DNA of 64,000 bases, taken from positions 441,501-505,500 of the forward strand of contig NZ_JHZY01000004.1 in assembly GCF_000687915.1 (NCBI RefSeq), written 5' to 3'. The notes beneath the pieces were generated by a model that did no database searches, was not told where the DNA came from, and saw nothing but the letters and a program-made list of their open reading frames with translations. The DNA comes from Leeuwenhoekiella sp. MAR_2009_132 (GTDB taxonomy: Bacteria > Bacteroidota > Bacteroidia > Flavobacteriales > Flavobacteriaceae). The first letter of the stretch is position 1. Every line of letters starts with the position of its first letter. The translations under genes were made by a program, and so were the position numbers. Below, in pieces: positions 57,882 to 64,000 of this stretch.

Positions 57882-59159
57882 ATGAATGCACCATTAGCAG
57901 AACGTTTACGCCCTAAAAATCTTGATGATTATTTAAGTCAGGAGCATCTTGTAGGTGACAAAGGATCACTCACTTCTTCTATAAAATCTGGAATTATACC
58001 TTCCTTAATTTTATGGGGTCCTCCGGGTGTGGGTAAAACAACGCTTGCTACTATAATTGCCGAAGAATCTAAGCGACCTTTCTATACTTTAAGCGCAATC
58101 AATAGCGGGGTAAAAGATGTGCGTGAAGTTATTGATAAAGCTAAAACTGCCGGCGGATTATTTACTCAAAAGAATCCTATTTTATTTATTGATGAGATTC
58201 ACCGCTTTAGCAAGTCACAACAAGATTCTTTACTTGCTGCCGTAGAAAAAGGCTGGGTGACGCTTATAGGCGCAACTACAGAAAACCCAAGTTTTGAAGT
58301 AATACCGGCATTATTGTCGCGTTGTCAGGTTTACGTATTAAATCCGTTTTCAGCAGATGACCTTAGAGCGCTTTTAAAGCGGGCAATGACTCAAGATGCA
58401 ATTCTATCTAAAAAGACAATTATACTAGAGGAAACTGAAGCGCTACTGCGTATAAGCGGTGGTGATGCGCGTAAGCTTTTAAATATTTTTGAATTACTCG
58501 TAACTACAACCACTTCGGAAAAGGTTGTAATCACTAATGAAATGGTTAAAAGTAAAGTACAGCAAAACACCGTACTTTATGACAAAACCGGTGAGCAGCA
58601 TTATGACATCATCTCTGCCTTTATAAAGTCTATACGCGGTAGCGATCCTAATGCGGCAGTTTATTACTTAGCCCGAATGATTGAAGGTGGCGAGGATCTC
58701 AAGTTTATAGCAAGAAGACTTATTATTTTAGCTTCTGAAGACATTGGGAATGCCAATCCTACAGCACTAATAATGGCTACAAACTCGTTTACAGCCGTGA
58801 ATACTATTGGCTACCCAGAAGCTCGTATCATTTTAAGTCAGTGTGTAACTTATCTTGCAACCTCACCTAAAAGTAACGCCTCGTACATGGCTATAAACAA
58901 AGCCCAACAACTCGTAAAACAAACCGGAGACTTACCTGTACCCATGGCATTACGCAACGCTCCTACAAAGTTGATGAAAGAATTAGGCTATGGTGAAGAG
59001 TACAAATACTCTCACGACGGCGCAGGAAATTTTATTGCTCAGGAGTTTTTACCAGAACAGGTAAAAAATCAAAAACTTTACGATCCCGGCGATAATGCTC
59101 GTGAAGACGGAATCAGAAAATTTCTAAAGAATCGTTGGGGCACTAAATACGATTACTAA
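57882..59159 (+). CDS. rarA: Replication-associated recombination protein RarA (MgsA)
   Basis: A 425-residue AAA+ ATPase that acts at stalled replication forks. It starts [19 protein letters not shown]; Walker A is GPPGVGKT (46-53), Walker B LFIDEI (101-106), and sensor 1 is GATTENPSF. The C-terminal tetramerisation region holds [15 protein letters not shown] and [19 protein letters not shown]. Length and order of motifs are standard. Confidence 0.96.
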   Translation: MNAPLAERLRPKNLDDYLSQEHLVGDKGSLTSSIKSGIIPSLILWGPPGVGKTTLATIIAEESKRPFYTLSAINSGVKDVREVIDKAKTAGGLFTQKNPILFIDEIHRFSKSQQDSLLAAVEKGWVTLIGATTENPSFEVIPALLSRCQVYVLNPFSADDLRALLKRAMTQDAILSKKTIILEETEALLRISGGDARKLLNIFELLVTTTTSEKVVITNEMVKSKVQQNTVLYDKTGEQHYDIISAFIKSIRGSDPNAAVYYLARMIEGGEDLKFIARRLIILASEDIGNANPTALIMATNSFTAVNTIGYPEARIILSQCVTYLATSPKSNASYMAINKAQQLVKQTGDLPVPMALRNAPTKLMKELGYGEEYKYSHDGAGNFIAQEFLPEQVKNQKLYDPGDNAREDGIRKFLKNRWGTKYDY

Positions 59160-59171
59160 TTACAACTTATA

Positions 59172-59219
59172 AGTAAATAAAAGACCTCGAAGCAAACGTT
59201 TCGAGGTCTTTTATTTACT
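59172..59219. terminator. Bidirectional terminator with 20-bp stem
   Basis: A 20-base arm (59172-59191, core AAAAGACCTCGAA) is perfectly complementary to 59200-59219 across an 8-base loop. It separates the convergent rarA and secreted hypothetical genes. Confidence 0.93.
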
Positions 59220-59235
59220 GGTTATTTTAAAGTAT

Positions 59236-60138
59236 TTACTTTTTTGTAAATACCATTTTCACTAAGCCAGAAACGCCTTTAATTTCGCGTTCTACAGTAA
59301 ATTCAGAATTATTATAAAAACCTACGCCTGTGAATTCTGAAGTACTTACGAGATAAGAACCGGCAGATGTTTTTGTCGCAGTTCCTATTTTTGATGATCC
59401 CTCATAAACATCAAAACCGTTTGATGTAGGTTTCATTGTAAATGAACCATCTGCACTTACCAGAACTGTAGTTACATCTTCTACTAGTTGAGACTCATTT
59501 TGAGCAATTGCAACTTTAGAATCATCAACCACTTCAATTACTTCTTCCGCTTTCTCTTCTGCTAAATCTATTTTAGTTTGTGCTGTTTGAATAACACCGG
59601 TAACAGCTACTTCTTTGTCCTCTTTCTTTATCTCAGACTGTCTTTTGCGTATTTCAGGAACTAAATCTTCTGTTTGAGGTTCTTCCAGTAAATCTGCTTT
59701 ACTTACAATCTCTTCAGAATAACTATATCCCATATCCTCAAGACCTGCAAATGCTTTTCTAAATGCATCCTGATGCCCCTCTTTAAACGTTTTAATTTTA
59801 CTTTTTCCTTCAGGAAGCGCAAAGACTTCTTTCCCTCTACAGTTCACTAACGAAATTGCTGCATTGGTACTTAAAAATCCACTTACATCTGCTCGCGCAT
59901 AAAGCGTATTGCAACCTGACGTATTTAAATCTGAAGGCAATTCTTCATTTTCTAAGTAAGCATTAAAGCCATATTTTATAAATAAGAAACGGGTTAACGC
60001 ATTTAAATCATATTCACCCGCTTCATTTTGAAATTCAAACTTTTGCGGTATTACAATGTATTTATAATCCTGTAATTCTTGTGCAGACATGCTAAGCCCA
60101 CAAATTATCAATACTAAACAAACAATATTCTTTTTCAT
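59236..60138 (-). CDS. Secreted hypothetical protein
   Basis: A 300-residue protein with an SPI-type signal peptide (about residues 1-19, LSMSAQ). The N-terminal half (YKYIVIPQKFEFQNEAGEYD, ALTRFLFIKYGFNAYLENE, NTLYARADVSGF) resembles conserved uncharacterised periplasmic proteins of flavobacteria. A charged linker rich in Glu/Lys/Val (about 150-215) separates it from a small C-terminal beta domain (GSFTMKPTSNGFDVYEGSSK). No catalytic motif is seen. It lies upstream of no obvious partner and is closed by the long hairpin. Confidence 0.78.
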   Translation of the reverse strand: MKKNIVCLVLIICGLSMSAQELQDYKYIVIPQKFEFQNEAGEYDLNALTRFLFIKYGFNAYLENEELPSDLNTSGCNTLYARADVSGFLSTNAAISLVNCRGKEVFALPEGKSKIKTFKEGHQDAFRKAFAGLEDMGYSYSEEIVSKADLLEEPQTEDLVPEIRKRQSEIKKEDKEVAVTGVIQTAQTKIDLAEEKAEEVIEVVDDSKVAIAQNESQLVEDVTTVLVSADGSFTMKPTSNGFDVYEGSSKIGTATKTSAGSYLVSTSEFTGVGFYNNSEFTVEREIKGVSGLVKMVFTKK

Positions 60139-60249
60139 ACTTAATAAATATATTTAAGACCAGTACTATTGTAAAAGTCAGTTTATTTTAAATTAAATTA
60201 TTACATAATATAGTAAGACAAGATATAAAAGATGCAGTAACTAAAACCA

Positions 60250-60942
60250 TTATAAGAATATTTTTACCGCATCTATGCGATCTATCTCAACCTCTTCGTG
60301 ATCGTGATTAGCCTTATGATAATTAAAAAAAATTGTACGCATACCTATATTTTTAGCTCCTAAAATATCTGCTTCATAGGTATCACCTATCATAATACTT
60401 TCCTGAACCTGAGCCCCGGCCTGTGTTAATGCGTGATGAAATATTTTAACATCAGGCTTTTTAACCCCTACAGACTCACTGCTGGTTACGGTTTTAAAAA
60501 AGTGATCTATTTTAGATTTTTTCAATTTCAACGCCTGCACCTGTTCAAAACCATTAGTAATAATGTGAAGTGCATATTTTGTATTTAGATCTTCTAGCAA
60601 GTCTAGCGCACCATCAAACAAGTGATTGTGATCTGGCAAATGCGTTATATAATCATCAGACAATTTATTTATTAAATAGTCATCGATATTGATATTTAAG
60701 CCCTCAAAACTTTTTTTGAGCCTACCATAGCGCAATTGCTCTTTTGTTATCTTAGATTCTCTAAAATATTTCCAATATTGAAAATTTATCGGACTGTATA
60801 CGTCTAAAAATTCATCAACAGGAACTACTATTTTATTTTTCTCAAATATGGTTTCAAAAGCAAGTTTAGAGTTTCGGTCAAAATCCCATAAAGTATGATC
60901 AAGATCAAAAAAAACGTGCTTTACTCCCGGCAATTTATTCAT
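60250..60942 (-). CDS. YjjG-family noncanonical pyrimidine nucleotidase (HAD)
   Basis: A 230-residue HAD phosphatase. Motif I is FFDLDHTLWD with Asp13 and Asp15, motif II is LHIITNGFEQ, motif III includes VGVKKPDVKIFHHAL, and motif IV is IMIGDTYEADILGA. The YjjG group dephosphorylates nucleoside monophosphates, including mutagenic pyrimidine analogues. Its start lies 8 bases inside the upstream DUF7033 gene, so the two are coupled. Confidence 0.92.
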   Translation of the reverse strand: MNKLPGVKHVFFDLDHTLWDFDRNSKLAFETIFEKNKIVVPVDEFLDVYSPINFQYWKYFRESKITKEQLRYGRLKKSFEGLNINIDDYLINKLSDDYITHLPDHNHLFDGALDLLEDLNTKYALHIITNGFEQVQALKLKKSKIDHFFKTVTSSESVGVKKPDVKIFHHALTQAGAQVQESIMIGDTYEADILGAKNIGMRTIFFNYHKANHDHEEVEIDRIDAVKIFL

Positions 60943-62239
60943 GTACTAATTGTCTAAAAAATTGTTTCCACTGTCCCTCGTCCTGTCCTTTTCCGGTTAC
61001 AGATTTATTTTTAAAACTGAATATAAATGTTCCGTTTACCTTCTCAACTTCGGCTTTCATTTTAAAAAAAACGTCCAAAACTTCATTTAAATCTTTTGCA
61101 TCTAATGCCTCTGCTTCAAAAGACTGAGCCTGTGAACAAATAGGATTTAAAACTAACGGAGTAATACTTTCGTAATCCAGGTCATAAAAGAAAAATGGTG
61201 TACAGGTACCCGCTCTAAAACCTAATGTATCAGGATACCCCATAGAATAATCATTCTTTACTTCCTGATTTATCATCTCACGATAATGCGATGGCAAACT
61301 TGCCATCTGACTGCCACAGCGTATTGCGTTAAGTGGTTTATTTGTTATACCCTCGAGGCGTATTTTTTCAGTTTTCATATTTTTTTGTTGCTCTAATGCT
61401 TCCTTTGAAAGCAACAACCCTATTTCGCTATAATCGCCTACCATTTTAATAAGCTCTCTAAACGACTGCTTGTTATACCGTATATTTCTGGTATATGTTG
61501 AGAGATCACCTACCTGAAAAAAGAAAAGAAATTTAAACTTTGATTTTTTCTGAACATTTATAAGCCAACTAAAGGTGTCGTAAGGATCTTTACGAAGACC
61601 TAAATTAATCTGCAGCCTTAGCCACAATCGTGAAAACTGCAATCGCAAAACATCGCTTGCAAAACTGGTAATCTCTCGTATAAATCCTATATCATACATC
61701 TCATAAGCCTGCTCAACATCTACCAGTGCCTGAAATGCAAATTTCTTAGTCACAAAATCGTAATCTGGAAATTTTAATTGCAGAACTTCTTTAAAATGAT
61801 AGGCCCAGATATCTATAACGGGTTCGGTAAGAAAATCTTCCTGATACCCCAAACTTTCTGATGCCGGAAACCTTCCTTCTGTATCCTTAACGTGTGGTAA
61901 AAATTCTTCATACCTGCTTAACAGTACAAATGCAGCAGCAAATATATCATAAGGCAATGCACTTTTTGTACCCGTTACAAAGAAGCATTTTGTATTTAAC
62001 CAGGGCTGTACATTTATCTCCATATCAGAAATACCTTGTTCAAAAAGTACTTCTTGACTTTTAATATGTATTTCTTTTCCTAAGGGTTTATTTGTGTATG
62101 ATAATTTTAAGCTATCATGTACAATAAACTCATCTACAGCTGTGGTAAATTTAACCGGAATCCCCAGTATTGCCGTACATATATGCTTAAAAGTATAACG
62201 TAAACGAGGGGTAATTTTATGAGTATAAACTAAAAGCAT
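60935..62239 (-). CDS. DUF7033 / polysaccharide-deacetylase-like protein
   Basis: A 434-residue protein of the flavobacterial family with an N-terminal DUF7033 domain (LPYDIFAAAFVLLSRYEEF near residue 120) and a C-terminal (beta/alpha) domain resembling polysaccharide deacetylases (FQALVDVEQAYEMYDIGF, FFFQVGDLSTYTRNI, YSEIGLLLSKEAL). The classical metal-binding DxxHxxH triad of deacetylases is not clear: GLLLSKEA stands where a GLHPS-like motif is usual, so activity is uncertain. It overlaps yjjG by 8 bases. Confidence 0.85.
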   Translation of the reverse strand: MLLVYTHKITPRLRYTFKHICTAILGIPVKFTTAVDEFIVHDSLKLSYTNKPLGKEIHIKSQEVLFEQGISDMEINVQPWLNTKCFFVTGTKSALPYDIFAAAFVLLSRYEEFLPHVKDTEGRFPASESLGYQEDFLTEPVIDIWAYHFKEVLQLKFPDYDFVTKKFAFQALVDVEQAYEMYDIGFIREITSFASDVLRLQFSRLWLRLQINLGLRKDPYDTFSWLINVQKKSKFKFLFFFQVGDLSTYTRNIRYNKQSFRELIKMVGDYSEIGLLLSKEALEQQKNMKTEKIRLEGITNKPLNAIRCGSQMASLPSHYREMINQEVKNDYSMGYPDTLGFRAGTCTPFFFYDLDYESITPLVLNPICSQAQSFEAEALDAKDLNEVLDVFFKMKAEVEKVNGTFIFSFKNKSVTGKGQDEGQWKQFFRQLVHE

Positions 62240-62290
62240 AAACGAGTTCTAGAAGGCAAGTTCTGTATTTTTCTTAGAAAGCCGAAAGAA

Positions 62291-62989
62291 TTATAATAAA
62301 CCTTCATCAGCGAAGCTAAAATAGGCTTTTTCGGTAATGATTAAATGATCAAGAACCTTTATATCTAAGCTTTGGGAAGCATTTTTTAATTTTTCTGTGA
62401 TATTTTTATCTGCCTGGCTGGGTTTCAAGGCGCCTGATGGATGGTTGTGCGCTAGAATAATCGAGACCGCCCCTGTTTCTAGTGCTTTCTTAAATACCAG
62501 ACGTACATCTACTAAAGTGCCGGTCATACCGCCTTTACTTAACTGATGCATACTAAGTACTTTATTAGCGTTATTTAAGTATAGAATCCAAAATTCTTCA
62601 TGCTCAAGCTCCCCTAATACAGGTTGAAGCAATTCAAAAACAGAGTGGCTTCCTGAAATTTTCTTTACCTCAGCTACATCTTCTAAGCGTCTGCGACGAC
62701 CCAACTCTAAAGCCGCTGCAATTGTCACACCTTTAGCTTCGCCAATACCTTTAAATTTTAGGAGTTGATCTATACTTAACTTGCCTAAAGCATTTAAATT
62801 ATTATCTACAGAAGCTAAAATTCGTTTACTTAAAGCTACCGCACTTTCATTGCGACTACCAGATCCTATGAGTATAGCTACCAATTCTGCATCTGTTAAA
62901 GCATCTTTGCCCTTGCTGAGTAGTTTTTCTCGAGGACGATCATCTAAGGACCACTTTTTTATTGAAAATGAATCTAAATCTTCTGACAT
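62291..62989 (-). CDS. radC: RadC-family JAMM-domain protein
   Basis: A 232-residue protein with an N-terminal helix-hairpin-helix region (LLKFKGIGEAKGVTIAAALE) and a C-terminal MPN/JAMM metallo-domain: Glu130-131, His181, His183 (AHNHPSG) and Asp194 (SQAD). Named for DNA repair, but the repair role of this family in E. coli was later withdrawn, and its true function is unknown. The gene is divergent from DUF1569. Confidence 0.93.
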   Translation of the reverse strand: MSEDLDSFSIKKWSLDDRPREKLLSKGKDALTDAELVAILIGSGSRNESAVALSKRILASVDNNLNALGKLSIDQLLKFKGIGEAKGVTIAAALELGRRRRLEDVAEVKKISGSHSVFELLQPVLGELEHEEFWILYLNNANKVLSMHQLSKGGMTGTLVDVRLVFKKALETGAVSIILAHNHPSGALKPSQADKNITEKLKNASQSLDIKVLDHLIITEKAYFSFADEGLL

Positions 62990-63112
62990 ACAATCGTTAT
63001 TTTCAATATAAAATTAGAAGAGTAATTACTTTTAAATGCCTAAGCATCAGTTAAATTATAATATATAAATTTATAAAATGTAATTCTACGATAACTCGTA
63101 AAAAAATAAAAT

Positions 63113-63556
63113 ATGGAAAGTCTATTTCAGGCAAATACACACATTACTATACTTAAACGTTTAGAATCTTTAAGTCCTAGTTCTACTGCTTCGTGGGGTA
63201 AAATGAATGTGAGCCAAATGCTTAATCACTGTCAAAAACCACTAGAAATCCCTCTTTACAATAGAGATTTTAATTTAAAATCTAACTTTTTAATTAAGCT
63301 CCTCTTCAAAAAATCGATGTATGATGATTCAAAAATTAGAAAAAATCTCCCCACTTCTAAAGCTTTTAAAATAATTGAACCTAAAGATTTTATAACCGAA
63401 AAAACTCAACTTAAAAAATTGATTGAAGATTTTTATGAGCTTCGTTCAAAAGAATCTTTTCAGCCGCATCCTGTTTTTGGTAACTTTACTACTTCACAAT
63501 GGGGTCAGATGCAATACAAACATCTAGATCACCATTTTACACAATTTGGAGTATGA
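63113..63556 (+). CDS. DUF1569 domain protein
   Basis: A 147-residue soluble protein of the DinB-like DUF1569 family. It shows RLESLSPSSTASWGKMNVSQMLNHC with a His that could bind metal, and the C-terminal FGNFTTSQWGQMQYKHLDHHFTQFG, which holds the second His cluster (H-x2-HH). Biochemical function is unknown. Its stop overlaps the ATG of the next gene (ATGA). Confidence 0.85.
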   Translation: MESLFQANTHITILKRLESLSPSSTASWGKMNVSQMLNHCQKPLEIPLYNRDFNLKSNFLIKLLFKKSMYDDSKIRKNLPTSKAFKIIEPKDFITEKTQLKKLIEDFYELRSKESFQPHPVFGNFTTSQWGQMQYKHLDHHFTQFGV

Positions 63557-64000
63557 GTTTATATCCACCCCCGCACCACCAGGAATCTGGTTTTGCAAAC
63601 GCAGTTAAAACACTACAGACTTTCCCACTGGCATTATTAATCACAACACAAAATGATGTCCCCCTCCTCACTCATTTACCACTAATTTACAAGGCAGACA
63701 ATAATCTGGGTAAACTAGTAGGCCATATAGATAACAATAATCCGCAACTTCAACACTTAAAGCCAGGTGCAGATGTAACCCTTGTTTTTAATGGACCAGA
63801 CAGCTATATATCTCCAGCTATCTATACCACTCGTCAGCTACCTACTTGGAATTATATTAAGGTTCATTTAGAAGGAAAAATTATACGTCATCAAAATATC
63901 GACGAATTAAAAAATACAATGGTAGAACTTACGCATACTCTTGAAGGTGATCAACAACGTTTTGTTTTAGATAAAGATGATTCTAGAATGGATGCCTTTG
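63553..64000 (+). CDS. PaiB-family FMN-binding protein (partial, runs off the window)
   Basis: An open frame from an ATG at 63553 to the window end encodes at least 149 residues. It matches the PaiB / FMN-binding negative regulator family: MSLYPPPHHQESG at the start, LLTHLPLIYKADN, VTLVFNGPDSYISPAIY and PTWNYIKVHLEGKII with the conserved His. These proteins bind flavin through a split-barrel fold; regulatory action on transcription is described for few. It is translationally coupled to DUF1569 by a 4-base overlap. Confidence 0.85.
   Translation, partial: MSLYPPPHHQESGFANAVKTLQTFPLALLITTQNDVPLLTHLPLIYKADNNLGKLVGHIDNNNPQLQHLKPGADVTLVFNGPDSYISPAIYTTRQLPTWNYIKVHLEGKIIRHQNIDELKNTMVELTHTLEGDQQRFVLDKDDSRMDAF

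Overview
The window is a piece of a marine Flavobacteriaceae chromosome (Bacteroidota). The evidence is TANNTTTG-type promoters, SusC/SusD pairs, SPII lipoproteins, a DUF7033 deacetylase-like protein, a flavobacterial-type proteorhodopsin paired with blh, and AT-rich non-Shine-Dalgarno starts. I see no tRNA, rRNA, CRISPR array, insertion sequence or prophage.

Layout. 1-5.8 kb (+): the tail of an unidentified gene, a cupin, a small membrane protein, an alpha/beta hydrolase, rluF, a small Rho-N-like protein, a tight VOC / AI-2E transporter / DCC trio, and a ROK polyphosphate glucokinase. 5.8-8.1 kb (-): folD and a signal-recognition-particle ffh gene broken by a one-base deletion that is probably a sequence error. 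8.3-10 kb: divergent blh (retinal synthesis) and proteorhodopsin. 10.2-15.4 kb: a self-contained cell-surface-signalling cassette made of a lipoprotein with a duplicated domain, an ECF sigma factor, a FecR anti-sigma and a TonB receptor with an STN domain. 15.4-22.8 kb: argS, a hypothetical gene, an SDR/DUF2867 protein, a BCCT transporter and two guanidino-modifying hydrolases. 22.8-27 kb (-): gltA, eno, carA. 27.1-44.2 kb (-): the complete str-S10-spc-alpha ribosomal superoperon (rpsL to rplQ, with fusA, secY, infA, rpmJ and rpoA, but no tuf). 44.4-56.3 kb (+): an Omp85-like outer-membrane protein and two tandem SusC/SusD pairs. 56.3-64 kb: rlmB, rhomboid protease, rarA, a secreted hypothetical, yjjG, DUF7033, radC, DUF1569 and the start of a PaiB-like gene.

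The most interesting region is 10.0-15.5 kb. A two-part motif (GTAGGGTA, 12 bases, GTTGTCTTA) lies upstream of both the lipoprotein and the fecR-TonB receptor pair with identical spacing. It is a strong candidate for the promoter recognised by the local ECF sigma factor, which would define a closed regulon. The cassette is bounded by a 75-bp imperfect direct repeat (72 of 75 identical) made of the 3' end of argS: one copy is the real argS end, the other lies just downstream of the proteorhodopsin gene. This suggests the cassette entered between proteorhodopsin and argS by recombination at the argS 3' end.

The proteorhodopsin has the proton-pump DTE triad, a Met at the spectral-tuning position (green), and a Gly where the reference green proteorhodopsin has Phe152. 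That is the position of the fenestration that lets carotenoid antennae contact retinal. Other points of note are an identical 17-nt leader at the same distance before both susC genes, structured spacers inside the ribosomal operon before rplC, rpsH and rpsD, and a terminator that abuts the annotated start of the alpha/beta hydrolase.
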